Assembly (NCBI RefSeq): GCF_008329705.1
Contig: NZ_VTSX01000010.1
Location: forward strand, 62,001-126,000
Source of the DNA: Chryseobacterium sp. SN22
GTDB taxonomy: Bacteria > Bacteroidota > Bacteroidia > Flavobacteriales > Weeksellaceae
Direction: 5' to 3'
DNA: 64,000 nt
In this document: in pieces, positions 53,201 through 61,406 of the stretch
How positions within the stretch are numbered: the first letter of the stretch is position 1
Layout of the letters: every line of letters begins with the position of its first letter
The notes under the pieces: generated by a model
Told to the model about the DNA's origin: nothing
The model's input: only the letters and a program-made list of their open reading frames with translations
Database searches by the model: none
Position numbers and translations under genes: made by a program

Positions 53201-53611
53201 CCTGATGTTTCTTTTTAAAGACATCAGGGACTGCGGATCCCAGGCTACATAAAAGGCAGAACGGATCCCGGCGGGAAACTGGGACCAGTTGCGGTTCTGG
53301 TTTTTCAGTCTTTCGGCTTTTGCCTTCTCAATTTTGGCCAGATTCGTATGGATGGTTTTTTCAGAAATAAAGCTTCTGAAACCCTTGTATTCTTTAGATA
53401 TCTTATTTTCCTGAAGATAAGGTCTGCTGGCAGTAATTACTGCCTTGTAATCTTCTTTGAAAGGTATCTTCGGACTCCTGCCGAATTTCATCATCAGACC
53501 CAAAGCCAGAAAAAGCAATACGGCAATAAAGATAAAAATACGGCTGCCCCACTGCACATTTCTCCAGCGTTTTTTGTTGTCGGTCTGAAAGATCTGTCTG
53601 GAATTTTCCAC
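50213..53611 (-). CDS. Three-domain GH18 - polysaccharide deacetylase - glycosyltransferase 2 protein
   Basis: A 1132-aa inner-membrane protein. Order: membrane helix (about 24-41); GH18-like glycoside hydrolase (about 115-410) with KGINIDFED at 219-227, which keeps the catalytic Glu; NodB-type deacetylase (about 495-690) with FDDGPD at 501-506 and HTFTH at 553-557; helix near 725-755; GT2 domain (about 775-1000) with SVIVPAYNEEVNI, CIDADTKLE, EDCDI and QRFRWTYG; last helices to the C-terminus. It combines synthesis, deacetylation and cleavage as in PNAG-type export, in one chain. Acting on beta-1,4/1,6 GlcNAc polymer is inferred. Confidence 0.92.
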   Translation of the reverse strand: MENSRQIFQTDNKKRWRNVQWGSRIFIFIAVLLFLALGLMMKFGRSPKIPFKEDYKAVITASRPYLQENKISKEYKGFRSFISEKTIHTNLAKIEKAKAERLKNQNRNWSQFPAGIRSAFYVAWDPQSLMSLKRNIRHINLVFPEWFFLDPKTGDLKTNVDPEGYKIIRRTGVAAMPILSNNFNQEFHSEGLGQVLKDSCRRTQLIQKLKQQCNKMHFKGINIDFEDMNLDSDENLIAFMKELSETFKKDKLLVSMDIMTDNDDYNVEKLSPYVDYFVLMAYDEYSADGDAGPVSSQKWIEAQTGKILAKTSPEKVILGLGAYGYDWSTHKDDNSSVTYMQAITKASASKAKINFDDNTFNLNYSYTDSKNNTHTVFFNDAASVFNTMRFSSEYPLAGTALWRLGSEDSRIWNFYDKDLTLAGLLKLNLKVLENVKGQTMVDYIGDGEVLDVLNTPHDGKIAVEIDPEEKIITDENYITYPSSYEVRKYGGAPQKELVLTFDDGPDETYTPQVLDVLSKYHVPAAFFLVGLNAEKNLPLVKRIYREGHEIGNHTFTHENVAKVSPERALLEMKLTRLLIECITGHSTILFRAPYNADSEPTTSEEIIPVALARQQNYLDIGENIDPEDWQPGIKADEIVKRVMAGVKAERGNIILLHDAGGDTREETVKALKILIPTLQKQGYHFTNLTNILHKSKNELMPEVPKTKAYYVMQLNLILATIIYGISYFLVALFTIFIGLGLIRLSVMLYWAFQERKKEKKLGVFPMLESYPKVSVIVPAYNEEVNIVSSLSNLLKQTYPNFDVIMVDDGSRDSTYEKAREAFSGNPKLKIFSKINGGKATALNFGISETDAEYIVCIDADTKLEQNAVKYLIARFLNSAPEDKIAAVAGNVKVGNTVNWLTRWQSIEYTTSQNFDRLAYANINAITVIPGAIGAFKKSVVEEVEGYSSDTLAEDCDITVKILREGYTVANENRAVAVTEAPESVKQFLKQRFRWTYGIMQMFWKQRQTFLNPKYKGLGLWAMPNILLFQYIIPFFSPMADLIMFFGLLSGNGGKIFGYYLIFLLVDASLAFIAFIMQREKIVNLLYVIPQRFGYRWLMYIVLFRSLRRALKGEMQSWGFLKRTGNVKEIANS

Positions 53612-53697
53612 GATTTATACTTTTGATTATAAATTACAAAAGTCGTGAAATATCTGCTTGTATTTAATTAAAAAAATATTAAAATTGATTATTACAC

Positions 53698-54948
53698 TCA
53701 GTTATTAATAAGAATTCCCACCAAATCCTGAATTATCTTCTGCGATACAAAATACATAAAATCCAGCCTTTCCAGATGAGGCATGTATAATTTGGAAGTC
53801 ACTTCTTTATCCTGCACACGGACTGTATAGAAAACCGTTCCTACTTCATTGCCATCCTCTCCTTTTCCGGGTCCCGCCACGCCTGTTGAGGACAGTGAAA
53901 TATCGGTACCGAATAATTTCTGACAGCCCGCCGCCATTTCCGCCGCTACCTGTTCGCTGACCACTGTAAATTCTTCCACCGTTTCCCTGTTTACTTTCAG
54001 GATATCTATTTTCTTTTCGGTGGCATACGGAACGATTCCTCCCAGAAAATAATTCGAGCTTCCCGAAACCGAGGTGATCATTTTAGCCAGCTCCCCGCCG
54101 GTGCAGCTTTCAGCCGTAGAAATGGTAAGCTTTCTCTCCGTTAAAATCTCTGCAAGAATCTTCTCAATTTTGTCTTCGGAAGTGGCAATGACGTTATCTC
54201 TAATTAAAGGCAAAAGTTTCCGGATTTCCTCTTCCAGCTGCTGCTGCAGAAGTGCTTCATTTTCGCCGGTTGCCGTTAAACGCAATTTAACCCTTGTTCC
54301 GACCGGCAGATAAGAAAGAGAGAGATTTGATGGCAATGCCAGTTCCCAGCCTTCGATGATATCGGCCAGGATACTTTCGGGGATGCCAACTACGGAAACG
54401 ATTCTTGTCGAAATATAATTCAGGCTGAATTTTTCATGCAGGTACGGGATAATCTGGTCTTTGATCAGCGGTTTCACTTCGTAAGGAACCCCGGGAAGGC
54501 TGAACAGCAGCTTGCCGTTCTCTTCCATCATCGTACATGGTGCGGTCCCGAAGTGGTTCTGAAAAACCCTGGATTTTGTAGGAACAAAGGCCTGCTCGCG
54601 GTTTCTTTCCAGGATTTCCAGGCGGCCGCGCTTTTCCATATAGGCTTTCAGGTGATTGAAAGTTACCTCATCAAGGGCCAGCTCGTCATTGAAAAATTCA
54701 GCGATGGCTTTTTTGGTTTTGTCATCACGGGTTGGTCCCAGTCCGCCGGTAGTGATAATCACATCTCCGGTTCTGAAAGCAGTTTGTATGGTTTCTTTGA
54801 TGGTTTCAATTTCGTCTGAGATCGTAAAGATCTGTGTAACTTTTATCCCGATGTTTTTAAGTTCGGTCGCAATAAAGGTGGAATTTGTATCTACGGTGTT
54901 CCCCGAAAGGATTTCGTCACCAATGGTGATCAGAACAGCATTTTTCAT
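53698..54948 (-). CDS. cinA: CinA family nicotinamide-nucleotide amidohydrolase
   Basis: A 416-aa two-domain CinA. The N-terminal MoCF-like half starts ITIGDEILSGNTVDTNS, has TTGGLGPTRDDKTKKAIAEF and LPGVPYEV; the C-terminal PncC deamidase half starts near 255 with TISTAESCTGGELAKMITSV and ends with VGTVFYTVRV. The enzyme recycles pyridine nucleotides. It lies between the polysaccharide enzyme and a divergent hypothetical gene. Confidence 0.95.
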   Translation of the reverse strand: MKNAVLITIGDEILSGNTVDTNSTFIATELKNIGIKVTQIFTISDEIETIKETIQTAFRTGDVIITTGGLGPTRDDKTKKAIAEFFNDELALDEVTFNHLKAYMEKRGRLEILERNREQAFVPTKSRVFQNHFGTAPCTMMEENGKLLFSLPGVPYEVKPLIKDQIIPYLHEKFSLNYISTRIVSVVGIPESILADIIEGWELALPSNLSLSYLPVGTRVKLRLTATGENEALLQQQLEEEIRKLLPLIRDNVIATSEDKIEKILAEILTERKLTISTAESCTGGELAKMITSVSGSSNYFLGGIVPYATEKKIDILKVNRETVEEFTVVSEQVAAEMAAGCQKLFGTDISLSSTGVAGPGKGEDGNEVGTVFYTVRVQDKEVTSKLYMPHLERLDFMYFVSQKIIQDLVGILINN

Positions 54949-55057
54949 ATAATGGCAGGTCGAAAAAATTTCTACACAAATGACGGAAATTTCCGTTGGT
55001 CTGGCAATATAAATTGATTTTTTCTATTTTTGACGGAAATTGTTTAAAACGATCATT

Positions 55058-55534
55058 ATGTCTAAATATGACGACGCTTCATGGCATTACGGCGGAGATT
55101 TCCCCGAAGAGCTTTCTGAAAACAACGGCGCTACCCATACCGGGATGTTCCTGAACTGGTGTATCAATAAAGGACTGATCTCCGAAGAACTAAAAGTAGA
55201 TACCGGAGAGGAAATCGAAAAGGTCAGACGCAGAGAAATGACAGGTGCTGAATTTGTGATGGATTATATGGACGGGAAATTCTCTGACCACGACCTCAAT
55301 CCGATGGGAAATGCCTTTGCACAGGATTATTATAAGGATGAAACGGATTTTGGAAACCGGTTCAGCTCATTTGCAGATGATTATGTGAATCTTTTCGATA
55401 CGAAGGCCGAAGAGAATGATTATGAATATGAAACATTTTACCATATTGAAGATACCTATGAAAACTATGACCTCATGAAGCAGGTGATCGATCACCGTTT
55501 TGAGGAATGGAAAGAGTATAAAGGTTTGAACTGA
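55058..55534 (+). CDS. Acidic conserved hypothetical protein
   Basis: A 158-aa acidic protein from the ATG at 55058: MSKYDDASWHYGGDFPEELS, HTGMFLNWCINKGLIS, KVRRREMTGAEFVMDYMDGK, then many Asp and Tyr. I recall similar proteins in many phyla (DUF7832-type, N-terminal 'DDASWHY'), without known function. A TATTTTTG -7 element at 55025-55032 supports this start over the ATG-like extension at 55040. Confidence 0.7.
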   Translation: MSKYDDASWHYGGDFPEELSENNGATHTGMFLNWCINKGLISEELKVDTGEEIEKVRRREMTGAEFVMDYMDGKFSDHDLNPMGNAFAQDYYKDETDFGNRFSSFADDYVNLFDTKAEENDYEYETFYHIEDTYENYDLMKQVIDHRFEEWKEYKGLN

Positions 55535-55741
55535 AAATCTTAACACATGAGAACATAAGATGTTAGATTTCCGGCTTTGAAAATATTTTAGACCATATGA
55601 GAAAGAAAATCTGAAATTTTCTTTAGTGATCCCGGTAAATGAAAAAAGAATCTCCCAAGGATCTACAGATGGTTGCTTGACTTCGAGTAACCTCAGCCGG
55701 CAGATTAATGCTCTTCTAAATTATGCAATAATTTTAACACC

Positions 55742-55776
55742 GTGTTTGTCATTCCACAGGAATCTAAACATCGTAT
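55742..55776 (+). repeat. Repeat family R2, copy 3
   Basis: GTGTTTGTCATTCCACAGGA, then ATCTAAACATCGTA: the best-preserved copy of R2; it lies in the gap 55535-55792, which holds no gene. Confidence 0.75.
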
Positions 55777-55792
55777 TATGGAATCGTATTAT

Positions 55793-56341
55793 TTAAATTA
55801 ATTTATCATGCTTCACCCAGATCAGCTCATCGGTCTTGTAGCCGACGCTTTTCGCTTTTGCAAGAAATCTTTGCCTGATGCTGTCCGGAATTTCTTTGGT
55901 ACGGGATAGGATCCACAGGTATTTTAAATTATTTCCCATGATTAAAGCATATTGATAGTTGTCATCAATATCAACAACGTTATAGCCTGCCCAGACCGGT
56001 TTGAAAAAAGAGACTTTTAAGCGTGCTTCATTTTCACCGCTTACAAACCGGGCTTCGCCGATGGATTCTTTCCATTCTTTTTTTACGTAGTTATAGCCAC
56101 GGTTGTCAACTTTGATGGTTCCGTCCGGATTTTTGGAATAGGTAGCCGTTACGTTATCCATATTTTTCTCGAATTTGTAATCGAAGCGGGCTATTTCATA
56201 CCATTTTCCAAGGTATTGATCGACTTTGAAATCCTGAACGGCTGTTACGCCTTTCGGAATTCCTACGGAACAGGAATTTAAAATTACAAGTCCTAAAATT
56301 CCCAATGAAACGGGAATGGCTATTTTCTTCAGCATCTTCAT
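55793..56341 (-). CDS. blc: Outer membrane lipocalin (Blc-like lipoprotein)
   Basis: A 182-aa lipocalin with a lipobox (LGLVILNSCSVG). The barrel motifs are YLGKWYEIARFDYKFEKNMD (GXW motif), VTATYSKNPDGTIKVDNRGY, ARLKVSFFKPVWAGYNV and YALIMGNNLKYLWILSRTKE. Such proteins bind fatty acids or lysophospholipids in the outer membrane. It is a single gene, about 70 bp downstream of the LytTR regulator. Confidence 0.93.
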   Translation of the reverse strand: MKMLKKIAIPVSLGILGLVILNSCSVGIPKGVTAVQDFKVDQYLGKWYEIARFDYKFEKNMDNVTATYSKNPDGTIKVDNRGYNYVKKEWKESIGEARFVSGENEARLKVSFFKPVWAGYNVVDIDDNYQYALIMGNNLKYLWILSRTKEIPDSIRQRFLAKAKSVGYKTDELIWVKHDKLI

Positions 56342-56410
56342 AACGAAATATTTTGTGGTATCAAGAGTTCTTCAAAAATAATGCCTGAAAGAATTGCTGC
56401 TTTCCAGCTT

Positions 56411-57145
56411 TTAAGAAAAGACCTTCAGGAAATTATCCTTGAAGCTGCCGGAGACTTCGATCTCGGTACCGTCGGACAGGGTTGCGGTTCCGCTTTTATG
56501 GTAAGACTTAACGAAATGGGTATTGATGATGTGCGAACGGTGTACCCTAACGAAAGGAGCTTCCAGCAGGTCGTCGAAATGCTTCAGGAAACGGCAGACC
56601 ATCTTCTTGGAACCATCCGTAAGATACACCTGGGTGAAATTTCCGTCTGCCTGGAGCCTGATGATGTCTTCGGTTTTTACGACATCAAATCCCTGTAGCG
56701 TCGGAAGGATTAGCTGTTGTTTCTCGGGTTTCAATTTTAAATTTTCGAGCAGGATTTTATTCCGGTTAAGCGCTTCTTTGTTCTCAATGCTTTCCGCCAC
56801 TTTGTTTACTGCGACAATAAGCTCCTGGATATCGATGGGCTTGAGAATGTAATAGCTTGCCGATTTATTCAGGGCCTGTAAAGAATATTGTGAAAATGCG
56901 GTAATGAAGATCGTTTCATAAGAAAAGTCTTTGGTGGCTTCGAGCACATCAAAGGCATTCCCAAAAGGCATCTCCACATCCAGGAAAACAAGCTGCGGTT
57001 GTTTATCAGAAATGAGAGGAACGGCTTGTCTGATGTTTTCCGCTTCCCCTAAAATTTCAACCTGCGGGCAGTATTTGGTGAGATAGCTTCTCAGAACCTC
57101 TCTCGCCATCAGTTCATCGTCTACGATTACGGCTTTTATTTTCAT
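56411..57145 (-). CDS. LytTR-family response regulator
   Basis: A 244-aa regulator. Receiver domain: VDDELMAREVLRSYL, LVFLDVEMPFGNAF with phospho-acceptor Asp at about 56, ITAFSQYSLQAL and ILKPIDIQEL. LytTR DNA-binding domain: ADGNFTQVYLTDGSKKMVCR and FVRVHRSHIINTHFVK. It overlaps the upstream kinase gene by 4 bp, so the two are translationally coupled. Confidence 0.95.
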   Translation of the reverse strand: MKIKAVIVDDELMAREVLRSYLTKYCPQVEILGEAENIRQAVPLISDKQPQLVFLDVEMPFGNAFDVLEATKDFSYETIFITAFSQYSLQALNKSASYYILKPIDIQELIVAVNKVAESIENKEALNRNKILLENLKLKPEKQQLILPTLQGFDVVKTEDIIRLQADGNFTQVYLTDGSKKMVCRFLKHFDDLLEAPFVRVHRSHIINTHFVKSYHKSGTATLSDGTEIEVSGSFKDNFLKVFS

Positions 57146-58926
57146 TTGTTTACCAATTTATAAGTGATTTCCACGGCAACACCCTGTGCATTTTTCTTAT
57201 CGGTGATGTTACATTGTATTTCCTGATGATAGAGATCGTTCAGCAGCGCAATCCGCTCGAGTGTATTTTTCATGCCGCGTCCTTTTCTTGCTTTCTGGTG
57301 TTCCGTTTTCTGCTTTTTGCTTTCTTCAATACCGATGCCATTGTCTTCAATGGTTATTTTCAGCTGCTTGTTTTCTTTTTCAAAACGCAGGGTGAGAAAA
57401 CCTTTGGTCGTCCTGTAACGGAGTCCGTGCCAGATGGCATTCTCAAGGAAAGGCTGTACGAGCATTCCGGGAACTTTCAGGCTTTGGATATTCAGGCTTT
57501 CATCTACGTCAATTTCATAATCGAATTTATCGGCAAAGCGGGTCTTTTCCAGCGCCAGGTAATTCTGCAAAAGATCCAGCTCCTGCTGAAACGGGATAAA
57601 ATCTTCCGTGGAATTTTCCATCACGCCGCGCATCAGCTTTGAAAATCTGGTCAGATACTGATTGGCTTCCAGTTCGTTATTCGTAGCAATAAAATGATTT
57701 ACCGAGTTTAAGCTGTTAAAGATAAAATGCGGGTTCATTTCACGGCGCAGCGACTGTAAGGCTATTTTTTTATTTTTCACCTGCACTTTTTTCAGGGTCC
57801 TGAAAATGAAGATAATTAAGGCTGTTAAAATAATCAAAGCTGCAATCAACCCATAATTGAACACATTTTTCTTGCGGATCAGCTCGTCTTTCAGCTCTTT
57901 TTCTTTTTCGAGCTGACTGATTCTCTGTTCGGTATCTTCGAGCACCTTTTCATCGACCAGGCTTTTATCTTTGGCTACAAGCTCCGGGAGTTTTCCCAGG
58001 AAATCACGATAAAGCTTTACTGAAGCATCCGTATTTTCGGAAACACTGTAAAGACTGTCGAGTTTCTTCACACTTTTCTGCGCTTCCAGGGTGTGGCCTT
58101 TTTCAAGGGCGATCCCGTACGATTTTTTCAGCAGGCCGATGGCTTCTTCCGGATCGTTTTTCTTAATATAGATGTCTGCCAGTTCCTGAATCTGCTCCAC
58201 CTGCTTTTTAGAACTTTCCTTTACGAAACTTTCTTTTAAGATATTTTTCTTGGCTTCGATGGCTTTGTCAAACTTCCTGTTGTCCACATAGAAATCCGTT
58301 AATTTCTGATTGATCTCCAGAGCCTGCTGCGGAGCTTCCTTTTTGGAGATTTTATAAGCGCTTGTCAGGTTGGCTTCCGCTTTCGGAATATCATTCTGCT
58401 GAATATTCACCTCTGCCATCTGGCTGTAGCTCGTTGCCAGTGCACCGTTGTCGTTTTCCTTCTCATTCAGTTTGATATTGCTCTGGATGGCTTCTTCCTT
58501 CGCTTCGGGAGAACTTACGGAAAGCCTGGCCACATCATTGGAATTCAGGGCACGGCTTTTAGGCGCGCTCACTTCTGCAGCCCTTCCGTAATTGCTGATG
58601 GCAGGAGAAATCTTATTCTGTTTTTCCTGAGACTGTGCCAGCTTACGGCTCGTCTTTTCAATATTGGACCGGTCGTTTAGTTTTTCGTAAATCGTTTTAG
58701 CCTTTGTATAATATTCTTCACTTTTGCGGAAATTTCCGTCTTTAAAAAAGGTTTCGCCGATGTTGTAGTAGGAATCGGCCTGTGCGGATTCGTCTTTGGT
58801 ATCCACTGCTTTTTCAAGCTTTTTGCTTTGTACCCTCACTTCCTGTACAACATTACTGCTCTGGGAATAAGCCGTATTTCCAAAGATCACTGACAAGAAA
58901 AAGAAAAAAGATCGAAGCAGTTTCAT
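57142..58926 (-). CDS. TPR-containing sensor kinase of the LytS/YehU type
   Basis: A 594-aa kinase: signal peptide (LLRSFFFFLSVIFGNTAYSQ), a periplasmic TPR array (about 40-320, repeats such as ADSYYNIGETFFKDGNFRKS), coiled coil, one membrane helix (about 354-372), then the His_kinase domain with LQSLRREMNPHFIFNSLNSV (phospho-acceptor His in NPHFIFN) and a GHKL ATPase domain ending with ITIEDNGIGIEE and RGMKNTLERI. It is paired with the LytTR regulator. The signal is unknown; this layout is common in Bacteroidota. Confidence 0.94.
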   Translation of the reverse strand: MKLLRSFFFFLSVIFGNTAYSQSSNVVQEVRVQSKKLEKAVDTKDESAQADSYYNIGETFFKDGNFRKSEEYYTKAKTIYEKLNDRSNIEKTSRKLAQSQEKQNKISPAISNYGRAAEVSAPKSRALNSNDVARLSVSSPEAKEEAIQSNIKLNEKENDNGALATSYSQMAEVNIQQNDIPKAEANLTSAYKISKKEAPQQALEINQKLTDFYVDNRKFDKAIEAKKNILKESFVKESSKKQVEQIQELADIYIKKNDPEEAIGLLKKSYGIALEKGHTLEAQKSVKKLDSLYSVSENTDASVKLYRDFLGKLPELVAKDKSLVDEKVLEDTEQRISQLEKEKELKDELIRKKNVFNYGLIAALIILTALIIFIFRTLKKVQVKNKKIALQSLRREMNPHFIFNSLNSVNHFIATNNELEANQYLTRFSKLMRGVMENSTEDFIPFQQELDLLQNYLALEKTRFADKFDYEIDVDESLNIQSLKVPGMLVQPFLENAIWHGLRYRTTKGFLTLRFEKENKQLKITIEDNGIGIEESKKQKTEHQKARKGRGMKNTLERIALLNDLYHQEIQCNITDKKNAQGVAVEITYKLVNK

Positions 58927-59057
58927 AAAACAAAGATAGACATATCTGTAATCTGCTGAAAACGATTCACCAAGTGAAATCGAAGGCTCACCAAGTCTAC
59001 CATTCTTTTCCGGAACCCCGAACCTGATTTTACAGCAGAATTTTAAATTTAATACTC

Positions 59058-59463
59058 ATGAAAAACATCTCCTTATTCTTAACTGTAATTCTATCTCAAA
59101 CTTTATTTTCACAGGTTTCCGGGAATATTAATTACCGGCATCAGGCCAATATCCTGAAACTACGATCAACATTGCCGCACCCATCGCCGATCCTGATCTG
59201 AATGAGAGGATCATCAGTGTAAAAGGCATGGCCAATGTAAAAGCCGAAAAATATGTAGCTATTTTCAGTGTGACACAAGTAGGTGAAAGTGCGGAAGAAG
59301 TAAACAGCCTGATCGGTACTCTATGAAATAAAGCTCAGCATTAAAAGAAGTCCTGAAAGAGAAAAAGCGGCGGAACTGAATTCATTAAAAAGAGACAGGA
59401 AACGGTTCAGATTGTTTTAGGATATGCGGATGAAAAGATTTCCACTGCCTTAGCAAAACTTTA
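59058..59463 (+). pseudogene. Decayed secreted SIMPL-domain-type gene
   Basis: The region starts as a normal secreted protein (MKNISLFLTVILSQTLFSQV) but runs into a stop after about 45 codons. After a one-base shift near 59150 the text continues YPETTINIAAPIADPDLNER, then IISVKGMANVKAEKYVAIFS and VTQVGESAEEVNSLIGTL before another stop; this resembles SIMPL (DUF541) proteins. The C-terminal ETVQIVLGYADEKISTALAK appears in yet another frame before the last TAA. Multiple lesions and missing middle make it a pseudogene. An intact SIMPL gene lies 560 bp downstream. Confidence 0.7.
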
Positions 59464-59535
59464 ATATTAATTGAAATTCCGTTAACAGTCAACCGTTTAG
59501 CATTGAGTACATTTGTTTTAAAACCAATCATGACT

Positions 59536-59889
59536 ATGAAAAAACACTTTTATTTTTTGGGCTTATGCGTTTTACTCCTGCAAAGCTGCTCGTTTCTGGA
59601 GCAGAGTGATTTTATGGAAACGAAGATCATTTCGAGCGACCCCAACGAAAAGATCATCTATAAATACTACCAGACAGGAATTCACGATTACAAAGTCGAT
59701 TTTTATTCGGTCGATCAGTTGGGTTCTACCAAATTGTTTGAACATGATATTAACGATGCCCTGCTAACTTCAAATACGTACCATATTTCCGAAAGCAATG
59801 ATGAGCTGATCATCAGGACCCAACTTTTTCCGGAGATCAGGAAACTCGTTACCCGAAGCGGAAAATCAATTATTTTAACGAATAGATAA
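59536..59889 (+). CDS. Small lipoprotein of unknown function
   Basis: A 117-aa lipoprotein: MKKHFYFLGLCVLLLQSCSF gives a lipobox with the Cys at 18. The mature part (FMETKIISSDPNEKIIYKYY, HDYKVDFYSVDQLG) looks like a small beta protein. No family recognised. I chose the ATG at 59536; an ATG six bases upstream is equally possible. It lies between the decayed and the intact SIMPL-type genes. Confidence 0.65.
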   Translation: MKKHFYFLGLCVLLLQSCSFLEQSDFMETKIISSDPNEKIIYKYYQTGIHDYKVDFYSVDQLGSTKLFEHDINDALLTSNTYHISESNDELIIRTQLFPEIRKLVTRSGKSIILTNR

Positions 59890-60020
59890 ACCGTTGCAAA
59901 AATATTTTTCCATTTCAGCCGGTTCACCCAGTGAAACCAGCTTTTCACCAAGTTTTATGGCATCCGGTTTTTATTCTTTGTAATTTTACTTTAGAAATTT
60001 AAAATTAAAAACAGGAAATT

Positions 60021-60695
60021 ATGAGATTGAGACATTTTTTACTGATCGGGTTACTGATATTCGGAGGTCTGATCAATGCGCAGGAAATTAAAAAGAATTT
60101 TATTGAAGTAACAGGCGTTGCGGAAATGGAAGTGGAACCGGATGAGATCATTTTCAATATCGGAATTAAAGGTGATAATAAGAATCAGCTTGCCGACAAC
60201 GAGAAACAGCTGTTTGAGATCCTGAAAAACAACGGGGTGAAAAACGAAGACATCAAATTCAAATCGATGTACCAGAATATGTATTCCAAAGTGAAAGTTT
60301 TCACAAAAAACCTTCAGTTTAAGGTAACCAAGAAAACGGATATGGGACATCTGTTTGAAAGCCTTAACCAGAAATGGGTGACCAGCATCAACATCAGCGA
60401 AATCAAGAATACCAAAATCGCCGAATTCAGAAAAACCGTAAAGGTGAATGCATTGAAAGCTGCCAAAGAGAAAGCCGACTACCTGCTGGAAAGCATCGGC
60501 AAAAAAACGGGAAGCCCTCTTGAAATTGTAGAAATAGAAGATTACACCAGCGATACGGTGCTTCCGATGGCTTACAGAAGCAAGGTAGCGAATATCCAGA
60601 TGGAAGCTGTTGATGCCAACGCAGATTATTCGTTTGATAATATCGATAATATCAGGCTGAAATACAGCATCAAAACAAAATACGAAATTCTTTAG
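60021..60695 (+). CDS. SIMPL-domain (DUF541) secreted protein
   Basis: A 224-aa protein with signal peptide (LRHFLLIGLLIFGGLINAQ) and a SIMPL domain: EVTGVAEMEVEPDEIIFNIG, GVKNEDIKFKSMYQNMY, LNQKWVTSINISEIKNTKIA, VNALKAAKEKADYLLESIGK and, at the end, YSIKTKYEIL. These domains occur in periplasmic or surface proteins of unknown biochemical role. A terminator follows. Confidence 0.9.
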   Translation: MRLRHFLLIGLLIFGGLINAQEIKKNFIEVTGVAEMEVEPDEIIFNIGIKGDNKNQLADNEKQLFEILKNNGVKNEDIKFKSMYQNMYSKVKVFTKNLQFKVTKKTDMGHLFESLNQKWVTSINISEIKNTKIAEFRKTVKVNALKAAKEKADYLLESIGKKTGSPLEIVEIEDYTSDTVLPMAYRSKVANIQMEAVDANADYSFDNIDNIRLKYSIKTKYEIL

Positions 60696-60750
60696 AAACA
60701 TTGATACGGCTGAAATTTCCTTCAGTATCGATCTATATTTTAAGTGTATG

Positions 60751-60779
60751 ACCCGTGGTTTCCAGATCACGGGTTTTTT
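60751..60779 (+). terminator. Terminator of the SIMPL gene
   Basis: ACCCGTG pairs with CACGGGT (with G-U and T-A pairs inside) and is followed by TTTTTTC. Confidence 0.8.
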
Positions 60780-60924
60780 CATCTTCAAAAAAGCCTGATC
60801 ACAGGTATTTAATTATAAATTTATTGATAAAAAAAATAAATTATCTAAGGTACCACAAAAAGGTAAATAACGGTTTGGTTTTTGTTATCAACCTAAAACT
60901 AAACCACATTAATAAATATACGAT

Positions 60925-61305
60925 ATGATAACGATAATTTCAGAGGCTCCAGAGAATGTTGCCGCTTTCAGCGCAACGGGAGACGTGACGAAAGAAGATT
61001 TCCAAAACCTGGTACTTCCTCATGTACAACGAAAGGTAGACGAATACAATGAATTGAATTATCTGTTGTATTTGGATACGGACCTGGATAAATTTACCAT
61101 GGGCGCCTGGCTGCAGGATGCTATTTTGGGATTAAAAAATTTAACCCAGTGGAACAGGGCGGCAATTGTTACCGATAAGGAAGGGGTACAGAACTTTACT
61201 GATATTTTCAGTGTCGTGATGCCCGGAGAATTTAAATCTTTCCCGAAAGGAAACCTATACAATGCCTTGTACTGGTGCAAAAACGGGAATGAAGTAGAAG
61301 CGTAA
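60925..61305 (+). CDS. STAS/SEC14 (SpoIIAA-like) protein
   Basis: A 126-aa cytosolic protein of the SpoIIAA-like group (PF11964): MITIISEAPENVAAFSATGD, LVLPHVQRKVDEYNELNYLL, TMGAWLQDAILGLKNLTQWN and RAAIVTDKEGVQNFTDIFSV. Function not established; similar proteins are linked to stress or lipid binding. A 9-bp terminator hairpin follows 25 bp after the stop. Confidence 0.88.
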   Translation: MITIISEAPENVAAFSATGDVTKEDFQNLVLPHVQRKVDEYNELNYLLYLDTDLDKFTMGAWLQDAILGLKNLTQWNRAAIVTDKEGVQNFTDIFSVVMPGEFKSFPKGNLYNALYWCKNGNEVEA

Positions 61306-61330
61306 ACAGCTTATTATAAAAACAACTGAG

Positions 61331-61360
61331 GACTGTCTTTTTCAAGGCAGTCTTTTTTTT
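61331..61360 (+). terminator. Terminator of the STAS-like gene
   Basis: GACTGTCTT pairs with AAGGCAGTC (one G-U) around TTTC and is followed by nine T. Confidence 0.85.
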
Positions 61361-61373
61361 TAGGTAAAATTAA

Positions 61374-61401
61374 AAAGGCTGTTCCTTCCGGAGCAGCCTT
61401 T
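61374..61401 (-). terminator. Terminator of the MFS gene
   Basis: AAAGGCTG pairs with CAGCCTTT, inner TCC with GGA, loop TTCC; minus strand continues TTTTAATTTTA. It ends 5 bp past the MFS stop. Confidence 0.8.
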
Positions 61402-61406
61402 ATGTA

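Noticed and set aside
56381..56698. 105-aa plus-strand frame MPERIAAFQLLRKDLQ...
   Set aside because: It is antisense to the LytTR regulator, whose frame shows clear domain motifs.
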